Of a DNA stretch of 64,000 nt, positions 49,072 through 64,000 are shown in pieces. The notes beneath the pieces were generated by a model. The model saw only the letters and a list, made by a program, of their open reading frames with translations, did no database searches and was not told the DNA's origin. This DNA comes from Manis javanica (lineage: Eukaryota; Chordata; Mammalia; Pholidota; Manidae): assembly GCF_040802235.1 (NCBI RefSeq), contig NC_133161.1:108083001-108147000 (forward strand), given 5' to 3'. Positions within the stretch are counted from its first letter, which is position 1; each line of letters begins with the position of its first letter. Made by a program: the position numbers and the translations under genes.

Positions 49072-49430
49072 GAACAAAAGAAAACTGAAGGAACAAAACA
49101 GCAGCAGAAGCACAGAACCCAAGAATGGACTAACAGTTATCAAAGGGAAAGGGACTGGGGAGGACAGGTGGGAAGGGAGGGATAAGGGCGGGAAAAAAAG
49201 AAAGGGGGCATTACGATTAACATGTATAGTGTGGGGGGGGGGCACAGGGAGGGCTGTGCAACACAGAGAAGACAAGTAGTGATTTTACAGCATCTTACTA
49301 TGTTGATGGACAGTGACTGTGAATGGGGGTGTGGGGAACTTGGTGAAGGGGGGGTGCCTAAACATAATGTCCTTCATGTAATTGTAGATTTACAAGACCA
49401 AAATAAAATTTTAAAAAAACATTGAGAAGA

Positions 49431-50625
49431 AAAGGATAACAACAGGACATAACTATAACATGCCAGGCAGAAACAGATCCGAGTTCACAGTCATTCTGAG
49501 CAACAAATGTGTTATGAAGGCAGCTCTCTTTCCCAGCATTCCAGGAGGATATGGGGAAGGAAAGTCAGTTTGCAGCATATAAGACATAGTCAAGGACCCT
49601 CGCTGCACCACAGAGGGCCTGTGGGTTCCGTCAGGCCCAGCAGCACCTGCATACAGCCAGCGATGGGATGAGCTGCCCTACCATGCAGTGAGATGTGCAC
49701 ACCTGGGCAGGTGAAGACAGGTATGTTTCACCCCACCAGGAGGACACAGTCAGGTGAATCCTGAGGCTCAGACATTCTACAGGACACCGGGTCTGCACTC
49801 TTCAAAGATGCCAATGTTACTAAGGCAAAAGAAAGAAAAACTCAGGGAGAACACTTTAGATTAGAGGACACTGAATAGACGTGACACTCAAAGGCAACCA
49901 GTGATTGTAATAGTAAAGGACGTTTCTGGAACGATGGAAGACACTTATATATGAGCTACAAATCAAACAATATACATATATAAGCATTAATGTTTGTGGG
50001 TAAAACTGGCCATAGTTGTATGAAATACGTCTGTGTCCTGAGAGACACATGCTAAGTACATGTAATACCTGCAACTTACTTTTCAAATGGCTCAGAAAAA
50101 GGCACACAGGGCGAGAAAGCAAGCAAGTACCAGAACTGTTAGCAAACAGTAAATCCAGGTGGAGAGGTGTGCATTATGTGGAACTTCTCTTTCAACTTTT
50201 CTGGGGCATGAACTCAAAATATAACTTGGGGGAGATTAGAATATTAAAAATATCAGTACATGGTGGGGTCTCTGTGCATATGATGTTTATCCTATTTTGG
50301 ATAAGTTTATAAACTTTAGATTCATGAGTAGAATACCAAAGCATTTTCTAACTGGAACACGTAAGGACATCTGAGCATTGCTGCTGAAACAGCGGCAGGC
50401 ACAGCCCACTTTCATTAGGGATGACAATTTTTTTCTCCTTTTGCTGATTTACCAAGTTTAGCACTTGAGTGTCATACTCCCTGTATTTCTCTGCTGTTGG
50501 TGAGGTGGAGCATGTCCCATCCACAGCCACTGTGCAGCCCAGAGGAAGCACAGGAGCTGTCACCTGACCACAACTGGAAACTTCAAAAGTTAAGTTTGGT
50601 AAATAGGCATTTTCCCAATGAAGAT
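49431..50625. other. No feature recognised
   Basis: About 1.2 kb of AT-leaning sequence without a recognised gene or clear young repeat. Confidence 0.35.
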
Positions 50626-50629
50626 GTAC

Positions 50630-51130
50630 AAACAGCCAAAAACACATGAAAAGCAGCTCAATACCATTGTTAGGGGAATGCTAATCGGGCCCACAATGAG
50701 ATAGCACTTCAGTCTAGGCTTCAGGATGGCTGTAATTGAAGACATAAAAAGTGAAACCAAGAGTTAGAGAAGCTGTGGAGAAACTGGAGCCCCGTGCACA
50801 GCTGGTGGGAAAATGAAATGGTGCAGTGTGGTGGAAACTGTGGAGGTGCCCCAACAAGTTAGAGATGCGTACAAATACCCCAGGATCCAGCCACCCCACA
50901 TCTGGGTATCTACCCAAAATAATGGAAAGCAGGGCCTCAAAGAGATATTTGCACCCCACGTCACAGCAGCATGGCTCACAATAGCTAAAACATTGGGGGC
51001 TGCCCCAATATCTCTGGCCCAGTGACTGCACAGGCACCATGTGGCACCTGCACACAGTGAAATACTATTCAGCCTGAACAGGGAACCAGAGTTTGATGTG
51101 AAACTTCCATAGGGATGCACCCTGGGGACA
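50630..51130 (+). repeat. Old L1 ORF2 C-terminal relic, sense
   Basis: A diverged copy of the L1 ORF2 3' region, alongside the younger sequence at 48500-49050. Blocks such as 'tgcacagctggtgggaaaat', 'atggaaagcag' and 'aatactattcagcctgaa' are recognisable. It carries many stops. Confidence 0.65.
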
Positions 51131-53475
51131 GCATGCCAAGTGACATAGCCAGGCAAAGGACAGATGCTGTAAGAGTCCACTCCTGTGGGGCAGCTTGACA
51201 CACCGCTTCGGAGACAGCAGGATGGGCGCTACTGGTGCTGTGGGCCAGGTGGATGCCCTGTTCTTGGCGGCAGAAAGCAGAGATACTCCAGGGGCAGACA
51301 GTGCTCATGGTGACACACTGTAGATGTGTCAGTGCCCCTGCATTGGACTGAAAATGGTTAAAATGGTTAATGTTATACCATGTATACCTTATAGCAGTAA
51401 TAAAACAAGCCAACCCTGGAAAGTGTCTTGGAGACTGGAGGCCTCCCCTCAGGAAGGAGCCCTTTCAGCACCGGGAGGCAGCCAGCACCTGGCAGTGGCC
51501 TTTTGAGGGCTTGGAAAGGCAAGGGGCTTGTAGGCCTACAGGTGGCATGATCCTTAGATGGCAGTTGCTGTCCCTGGGCCAGCATGCTGACTTGGTGGGT
51601 AACTGGGCACAGGCGTCTGAGCAGCCAGTGAGACCTGACCTAGAATCAAGAACCCTGTGTCTGAGCCATGCTTGGAACTCCATGGGGCCAGTGCCCACCA
51701 CGAGACCCTGGTGCTGGGCTGGCCTCTGGGCCCAGCTCTCCTGAAGGCAGGGTCCGGGCAGGGGGCTGCCTGGGCCTCCAGTCCCTCCCTGCCCACTGGC
51801 CCTTCTGCCTGGCTGAGGCTTGCTTCTGTGTGTGGTGCACTGGTGCCTCTGACCTCCTTCTCCCTGAGACAGCCTCACAGCCACTCAGTGGTGGTCCTGT
51901 CCTCCTTCCTGGGGCTGGGGCCCTGGCCACCCGCCCCATCAAGCCAGGTCCCCATCAGAACCTGCAGGACATGGGGAGCGCTCCCTAGCAGGCCCTCCCC
52001 AGATGGTACTGTGCCTGCTGGGGCCCCCAGCAGAGACACCAGAGCTCTCACAGAGGCGAATCCAAACCCCACATACATCTGTTTGAAAATCAGGACTGTT
52101 GGGGAAACTGACTATGAAACTTCAGTCTGGGCGGGCAGATGGGCAGGTAGCCGGGCCAGACGGGTGGAGGTGTGTGGTGAGGGAGAAGGCTCAGATCTTC
52201 CTGGGTTCGGGTCCACTCTTCCAAGCTCCGGGGCAGGGGGGCTGAGACAGAAGGTTCTGACTCCCCGAGTCCCAGCTGCCATGGAGCATCAAGGGTGGCA
52301 AAAGCCCTGGGGGGTGGGGAGGAGCGGAGCTGTGGCATCCTGTGGGTGGCAGATACCTGCGCCTCCACCAGGCCAGCACCCCCTTCTGTATCTAACAGTA
52401 TCCTAATCCCGTCTGGGGACTCCCATGCCACCTCAGTCCAGATACGGTTCTGGGTGGAGCCAACTGCCTTCATCCCCAGTGTGGACAGCCACTCAGCTCC
52501 AGCCAGCAAAAATGATGGCCTTGGTTCAGGGTGGGCTTCCACGTGGACCTCCCAGAGCTTTTCCCGACAACACTGGGATGGGGCCCCTCACCTGGGCATT
52601 CCCTTTGGTGGGAGAACCACCTCCCAAGCCCGCCCGCACCAGCTATGACATCAGCTTGCACCTGCTCCCTCCTAGGACTCAGCTCTCTGTTCTGCCAGGA
52701 CTGGCTACAGGACTTTTGGGGCTCAGTGCAAAATGAAATGTGGGGCGTCTTGTTAAAAAATTATAAAGAACTTCAGGACAGTGACACCGGGTATCGACCA
52801 GAGCTTGGGCCCTTCTGAGCAAAAGTCTTGTGTGACTTGGAGGGTTGCTGGCCCTGAAGCCACCCTACACTGCAGAAGGGTGTAGGTGGGACCTGAGGGG
52901 CATGGCCTTGGACCTTCTCTGTGCCTCTCTACTCTGGGCCCTGTGCTGGGCCATAGGCCTCTGCTCTCTGTGCATCACTTTTTCTGGCACCAGGGTTGGC
53001 TGGTGCTGGAGGGAATGTGGGCTTACCTGGTGCCCCTTGCTCCTCCCAGGGACCTCAGCCCTGGGTTGCCCATGGCTCACAGCTGTTGCTCTCTATGTCC
53101 TTGTGCTGATGGGGTCAGAGTGGGGTCAGTTCAACACCAGCTCTTCTGCCATGGCCAAAACTGGAAGACCACCACTCCTTACCTCCAGCTGGCCTCCCCT
53201 GGACAGCACCCTGCCTGGACAGCTCTGCCTGCTTGTAGCTGCTGTTGTGGGGAGTGCGGACCCCAGTCCTCACCACTGAGGGATCCTCACATGGGCAGGG
53301 GTCCAGACTCTCAGCGGCCCTAGAAGCAGCAACTGTCTCTCTGAACTTAGATGTGGACAGAGCTTCTGAAGGACCGGGCAGGGTCCTTCCACTTGCCACC
53401 TGTTTAGGCTGCTGTTTGTTTAAAAGTTAATAGCAATAGCTAAGAATTGTATATGATGTTTACAAATAGTATGTA
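51131..53475. other. GC-rich intergenic, no gene recognised
   Basis: G+C-rich sequence with many overlapping open frames on both strands (for example 51657-52406 and 52845-53279), none with a recognisable domain. A possible ancient repeat lies near 52720-52860 ('gggctcagtgcaaaatgaaa'). Confidence 0.4.
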
Positions 53476-53479
53476 AGAT

Positions 53480-54365
53480 ATCAATTTTTTAACAGGTTTT
53501 AAAAAAATAAACTTGTTTTTGAGCCATTTTAGGTTCACAGCCAAACTGAGGGAAATGTAAAGTTCCTGTTATACCCCTGCCCCTGCCCCCAGCTTCCCCC
53601 TCAACATCCCGCAGCAGAGGGTGTATTTGTTATGATCAGCACACCCACATGGACACGCCACCAGCACCCAGGGTCCACAGTCTGCACTGGGGTCACTCTT
53701 GGTTGCTCGTTCTCTGGCCTTGGACAAATGCATAATGTCATGTACTTACCCCTCTAGGGTTCTCCAGAGTCGGCTCACTACCGTAAAATCCCCCGTGCCC
53801 TACGTGCCCACCCCTCCCTGCCCTGTCTCCTGGCAACCTGACCTTTGTACTGTCTCTACAGTGTTGCCTTTTCCAGGATGGCACAGAGTTGGAATTGTAT
53901 CAGGAGAAGGAGTCGCCTCTCAGGTTGGCTCCTTCACTTAGTGATGGGCACTTGAGGCTCCACCATGCCTATTTGTGACTTGAGAGCTCATTTCTTGTTA
54001 TTGCTGAATACTATTCCATTGTCTGGATGGACCACAGGGTATTTATCCATCCCCTACTGTAGGACATTGTGGCTGCTTCCAAGTTTTGATAACTATGAAT
54101 ACAGCTGCTGAAACATCTGTGTGCAGGCTTTGTGAGGACAGAAGTCCTTGCTCCTCTGGGTAAACACCAGGGAGCAGGACTGCTGGATCCTATGGTAAGA
54201 ACATGTTCAGTTTTGCAAGAAACCTCAGCTGCCTTCCAGAGGGGCTGTGCCATCCCACATTCCCAGAAGCAGTGGGTGAGAACCCCTGCTGCTTTTATTT
54301 TTGGCTTTAGCTTTACCATGAGAGGCAGTATTTCCTGCCTAAGTCGCATGGCTGGGTGGACTGTC
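53480..54365 (-). repeat. Old L1 3' half relic, antisense
   Basis: Starts with an old L1 3' end ('gccattttaggttcacagcc') and continues into antisense ORF2 C-terminal sequence, for example 'gctgaatactattccattgt' near 54003. It is diverged and non-coding. Confidence 0.65.
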
Positions 54366-54819
54366 ATGAACATGGTGGTGCAGCATCCCCATAGCAGGTG
54401 GGTGGAAGGGTGGAAGTGGAGGCCTCAGGCTCTGGTCCTGTGCACTTTCCTTCAGGATACACCTTGGCTGGGAGACAGAAGATGCCACACCCACTGGCTA
54501 GAGCCGTGGGCAGTCTTCACAGGAGCAAGGGTGGCTGGGAGGGAGGTGGCCCCAGGGCTCCTCACCCAGCAGAGGCTGCTGGCTACCTGGCTGCCACGCC
54601 TCTGTCCTGACCCCACAGCCACACCGGCCATGGCAAGCAGGAAAGTAGTACAAGGATTAACTGGCCCTCTTGCAGGTAGCCCACTCATGTCGCACACAGG
54701 AGGGACCTAGGGTGTCGGGTCACACTGCCACCATCCTTCAGTGGCCCACAGAACACAGTTCCTTCACCAGGACAGCTGCAAGCTGAGAGGGATGAAAAAC
54801 AGCCTGCAGGGGGACGGAG

Positions 54820-55030
54820 GACATGAGTGTGCACAGGATGGGGAGGTGGTGAGCATGCAGAGGTCAGGAGGGGGGGGAGTGTGTAAAGGTCAGGACGAGG
54901 GCAAGTGCAGCTTGGGAGGAGGGTGAGTGTACACAGGATTGGGAGGAGACGAGTGTGCACAGAACAGGGAGGGGGTGTAAAGGTGGGGAGGAGAGCAAGT
55001 GTGCAGTTTTGGAGGAGGGGAGCGCTCACA
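54820..55030. repeat. Degenerate G-rich minisatellite
   Basis: Imperfect units of about 25-35 bp, built around 'gagtgtgcacaggatgggga' and 'gtgtaaaggtcaggagg', repeat about seven times. Divergence between units is high. Confidence 0.65.
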
Positions 55031-56390
55031 CCCTGCAGATTTCTCATGGCAGGGAGTGAGCAGGGAAGCCCAGTTGCACCCAAAGGTGGAGAGGTGTCCA
55101 CTGTCCTATTTTTTAACAGAAATTTGGAAATGATCACACCACAAAGTAATTGTGTTGGGGATGGGTAGGGCAGTTTACAGGGTGCCTGGCCACAGCAGAA
55201 GGCCCCGCCCTAATCTGGAAGTAGGGGGCTCCCTGGGGAAAAGGCAGGTCAGCCAAGGCCCCCACTAGGCCATAACACCAAGAAACTTGGGAATCCCCAG
55301 CCAGGTGGGGCGTTGGGCTGGAGGAAGGCTGGGTTAGGAATGTGGACTTTATCCCAAGGCCCTGGGGGGTCACCTGCACCCCCTTTTGAGAAGAGACCCT
55401 CATTTTGGTGGTGGGGGTCCCCCTAGTTAAGCCAGCCAGGGCCAGTTTTGGAATTCCAGCTTGGATGGAAAGGTGCGCATGGTCAGGGCCTTTTTGCAGT
55501 GAGCCAGTGGGAACGTTGTTCCAGGCACAGGCCTTGTTCTACAGAGCTGGTCTGGGAATGAATCTCTGAGAAAGCCACCCAGAGTCACGCCTCCCCAGTC
55601 TAGCTCTCCCTGAGGCCCTCAGTGGCCTTCTGAGTGACCTCCTGAATGGGTCACTTGGAACTTGAGCCATGGCTAATGCCCCCAGACAGGGTTTGAGGAG
55701 AGGGCCCCGGAAAGAAAAGCGCTGTGGATAGAGGCTGGGGAGGGCGTCGCTGAGGATGAATAAATGCCAACATTATAGTTAACAAGGACTGAAAACTCCC
55801 CACCCCACTTAAGTGAGGTTCAAGGCTGAGCCACATTGACCTCTGTGACGAAGGTCAGGCAGGGTGGCCACAGACAAGGACAGTGGAGGACTGACCTAGG
55901 CCCTCACTGCACCTAGCATCTCTGGTCACCACATGCTAACTTAAGAAAATGGATCAAGCAAGTGGCTAATGTGTCCAGACACAAAAGGTAAACATTAAAA
56001 CTAGAACAAGTAAGAAAAGGCACCACATTCCTGGGTGATTAAACACTTCCCTGACCCCATAGAGACCCCCTCTGCCTGTCCTCTGCCTCTTGCTTCCTCA
56101 ATGCCTGGGTCTGGGGCCGCCTAGACAGGTGGGCACCGAGGCAGGTGGGTACCCCAGCCAGGAAGGTGGTGAGGCCAGGGGCCAAGGGGGGGGCCTTCCC
56201 AGGGGCTGAGGGGCACGGTGCCAGGCAGAACTGCCTCCACGGCGGTCAGGGGCATTCCCTTGCCTGCGGCACTTAGCTCAAGTACGGGGTGGCTCTGGGA
56301 CCATCTGTGGAAGTCTCCATGAGGCCATGTGGTCCTGGGCTTTTCTGTCAGGGGTTTGACTAGTGTCAGTCTCCTTACTCCCCGCACGTC
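55031..56390. other. No feature recognised
   Basis: GC-moderate intergenic sequence; no gene or clear repeat recognised. Confidence 0.35.
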
Positions 56391-56394
56391 TGTT

Positions 56395-57060
56395 CAGAGC
56401 TCATTTCTTCTTGGGTTTCAGTGATGTGTGCTCCTGGGAGTTGGTTCACTTGGCCTGGGTCACAGCCCTCCTGGTAGCTTTTGTTGGTTCCAATTTTGTC
56501 TCATTTCTCATTTTAGTCTCTCATGTTCCATGTCTTAGTCTTAACACACAGCTTGTTCCTTCTGCTCTTTCAAAGAAATGACTCTTGCTCATTTGACCCC
56601 TTACTGCTTTTTTCTCTTCTCTGCTCCCTTTCTTCTGCTGGTTTGAGATTGTGGCCCTTTAACTTCCTTCAGGAGCAGAGCTGGGTTGAGAGCTCTCTAG
56701 TGTTTACATCTAGAAATCTACTTCAGGACTGCTTTCACTGCATCTCATGCTTTGGTTTGCTGGGGTTTTTTTTGTCTCTGTCTTGTAATCTCACCCATGC
56801 TTTCTTCTTTGCCCCTTTAGCTGTTAAGAGTGGTACTTTCCACGTATTTGCCAACTTTCCAGTTTCCCTTTTGCTATAGAGGTCTAGCTTCATTCCATTG
56901 TAGCCAGAGAAGGTACTTTGTATCATTTTGATCTTTTTAATTGAGACTTGTTTTGTGGCCTTGCACGTGACCTGTCCTGGATAGTCCCTGTGAGCTAGAG
57001 AAGAATGTGTGTTCCACTGTGTGGGGAGGTGTGCTTTCCACATCTACCAGGTCTAGGCAG
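56395..57060 (-). repeat. Old L1 5'-region relic, antisense
   Basis: Related to the segment at 1-395. It shares 'cattccattgtagccagaga', then 'ttgagacttgttttgtggcc' and 'cctgtcctggatag'. Confidence 0.55.
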
Positions 57061-58190
57061 CTTTTTGTTCTTTAAGCTCCATGTCTGGTTGACATACGAA
57101 GTATAATAATGTGAAAACCCATAAACCCAACAGCCCCTAAGGACCCAACACCTCCCTTTTCCCAAGTGCAATCCTGTGAAAGCCTCACAGGGAGGGCTTG
57201 TGGCCACTTCATTGATTCCTGCACTTTCCTTTGTGATCTGCACATGAAAGATCCATCCAACTTCCAGGAAATAGACGTTCAGTGCTGAGTTCATAGAAAC
57301 GACTTGTGTGTATGAAGCTGTGCCTCCTCTCTGCTGTCCCAGGTGTTGGAGAGGAGCCTGTCGGGGCATCAGGGCTGTGGCTCCTGCCCCACCCATCAGG
57401 CCTACCCACCCTTCTGTAAGGGGCATTAATGTGGCTCACAGCCTTTGCTCATCTCCCATTTCTCCACTCCATCCAGGAGCCCTCAGGATGAACAGGCTGA
57501 TGCACTGATGCCCAGGGAGACCACACCACACCAGGGGCCAGCACCTGTTCCACACCCCCAGGAAGGATGCAGGCTGTGGGTGAGGAAAGCACTCTAGGGG
57601 CCTGTCTTCTGGCACAGCCAGCTCATGCCTGCCTGCACTGGGCGTCCAGACCAACCCTGGGGCCTCCCTGCCTGCAATGCCAGGCATATGCTGTCACTCA
57701 AGAACAGCTAGAGACATGGGCTGCGGAGAGGATGAGAAGGCCTACCTCCAGAATGTCAACAGACAATTCAGAGCTGCCCAGGGCCTGCCCACACTAGATA
57801 CTTCCCACCCTCCTGCTGGATGGGAAGGACTCAGAGCCATGAAGAGGAGGCCACCCAGGCAGCCAGCATGCAGAGCACAGGTGTTGCAAGGAAAGGGAGC
57901 CCAGAGCTGTCCTCCCCAGCCTCCAGGGGCTGGTGTTAGGCCTTTGGTCCCAGTTCCTCCCAAGCCTCCAGGCCAACAGCTGACTCCCTGCTCCAGGCAC
58001 ACCCATGCAAGGTGACATGGTGGCAGATGTCTTCTGGTCTTGGCAACATTTCACAAATAGCTCTCCAGCTGAAGCCAACTTGGAAAATTCCAGGGACAAG
58101 GAAATTTACCACAGGGCAGCAACAGCTGGGTCTTAACTTGAAACAGAGTCCCCACCCAAGTGGGGGGCGCAAGCGGGGCACAGAGGACTC
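57061..58190. other. Intergenic between old L1 and ZMIZ2 3' end
   Basis: No recognised gene. The sequence immediately downstream of the ZMIZ2 polyadenylation site. Confidence 0.4.
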
Positions 58191-58194
58191 ACCA

Positions 58195-58985
58195 GACACA
58201 CCAAGAGGGAGTCCTTTAATAGAGATGGGCACATAGGGGGCAGGGCCTGCAGACGCAGCAGCTCCTCCCCAGCCTGGCGTGGCCCCCGGGGGGGACAGGG
58301 GAGAGGCGGCTTTGAGAACACTGGGACTGATCCTTCACTTCCATTGAGACAGGAACAGGGTGGAGGGTGGGTGTGAGCCTGCTGAAGAATTTGTAGGTGG
58401 AGCCAAAGCTTGCTACCCCTGTCCCTCCTGGCACTGTCTGCACAGGGTAGGGGGAGCGTGGGGAGGTGCAGTGTCTCCACACTATGTACATTGTTGTGCT
58501 TTAGAGCTCCTACCCTGCAGCCTCAGCCAGACCTTCAGGTGGGAGAGGAATGCCCACAGCAGGCTGGTGAGCTCAGGCCCTGGGACCGAACAGCCCTGCT
58601 ACTCGCTGGCTCTGCTGGCCAAGGGGCCATAGAAACAAGCATCAATGCCCGACAAGATGCAGGCTGGATGGACCAGGGCGAGGCCTGGACGTCATGGATG
58701 GTGGTGTGCGGACTGGGCAGGGTGGCAGGAGGAGAGGCTGGGCTCAGTGGGGGGGCAGGATGTGGATGGGTGTGGGGCTGGGCATCTCATCACAGCCAGC
58801 CGATGGGCAGTCTGCGGGGTAGTAGGTAGGGATGCCGCGGGGCTGCCTCCTGCTTCAGGGCCAGGTGGGCCCAAGGGGCTGGGGTGGTGGGAGAGGACCG
58901 GCTGTCAGGTGGGCTGGGCTGCAGGGGCCATGAGGTGGCAGCTGTGGGCCCGCCCTGCTAGCCAGGTGGGGTCTCAGGTACAGAT
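58195..58985 (-). other. ZMIZ2: ZMIZ2 3' UTR
   Basis: G+C-rich untranslated sequence after the ZMIZ2 stop codon. It ends shortly beyond an ATTAAA signal, for a length of about 790 bases. Confidence 0.65.
58215..58220 (-). terminator. ZMIZ2: ZMIZ2 polyadenylation signal ATTAAA
   Basis: The plus strand reads TTTAAT, which is ATTAAA on the gene strand, in the context 'ctctattaaaggac'. No stronger signal was seen between it and the stop codon. Confidence 0.6.

Positions 58986-64000
<5,015 letters not shown>

Larger units (their letters stand above)
43364..49416 (+). mobile_element. L1 copy 3, full-length, sense, with TSD
   Basis: A complete element of about 6.05 kb: 5' UTR (about 43364-44164), ORF1, ORF2, a G-rich 3' UTR (for example 49145-49215) and a short A-rich tail. 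Flanking direct repeats at 43350-43363 and 49417-49430 (aaacatcgagaaaa and aaacattgagaaga) match at 12 of 14 positions and are credible target-site duplications. It has fewer disruptions than copies 1 and 2 but is not active. Confidence 0.9.

Noticed and set aside
52720-52860. Possible ancient DNA-transposon relic
   Set aside because: A phrase looks familiar from old mammalian repeats, but boundaries and family could not be supported by eye.

Overview
The window is nuclear DNA of a placental mammal. It has spliced genes with GT-AG introns, CpG islands, and much LINE-1, DNA-transposon and LTR-retroelement debris. Three protein-coding genes can be read with confidence. The plus strand carries the terminal exon of H2AZ2 (histone H2A.Z.2). 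The minus strand carries the complete five-exon PPIA (cyclophilin A) gene and the last eleven coding exons of ZMIZ2 (a PIAS-like SP-RING transcriptional coregulator). From memory, the order ZMIZ2 - PPIA - H2AZ2, with PPIA and H2AZ2 convergent, matches human 7p13 shown in reverse complement. The three genes share a neighbourhood, not a pathway.

Layout: 1-0.4 kb old L1 inside the last H2AZ2 intron; 0.59-0.65 kb the H2AZ2 last coding exon, then its 3' UTR; 1.2-2.7 kb ancient repeat relics; 2.7-4.9 kb two antisense L1 3' fragments; 4.9-7.8 kb a gammaretrovirus-like endogenous provirus relic (5' LTR, tRNA-Glu-type primer binding site, broken gag and start of protease) on the minus strand; 8.4-10.7 kb old MaLR and other LTRs; 11.7-12.6 kb a CpG island with no recognised gene; 12.6-19 kb mostly unique intergenic sequence; 19.0-21.4 kb PPIA with its CpG-island, TATA and CCAAT promoter; 23.6-24.6 kb a Tigger1-like transposon split by an L1 carrying an apparent 3' transduction; 26.57-26.85 kb a heptamer minisatellite; 27-29.3 kb old MIR, L1 and MaLR relics; 29.7-42.1 kb a three-level L1 nest; 43.36-49.42 kb a full-length but broken L1 with target-site duplications; 50-57 kb older repeat debris and a degenerate minisatellite; 58.2-64 kb ZMIZ2.

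The species cannot be fixed from sequence alone. I saw no Alu, B1/B2, carnivore SINEC or ruminant tRNA SINE in 64 kb, while several L1 copies of one apparently recent family are present. That pattern would suit a lineage with little SINE activity, such as pangolins. This is a tentative inference. I found no previously undescribed biological system. The most interesting items are transposon-history signals (nested L1s, the candidate 3' transduction, the ERV-L1 junction), the orphan CpG island and the heptamer minisatellite.
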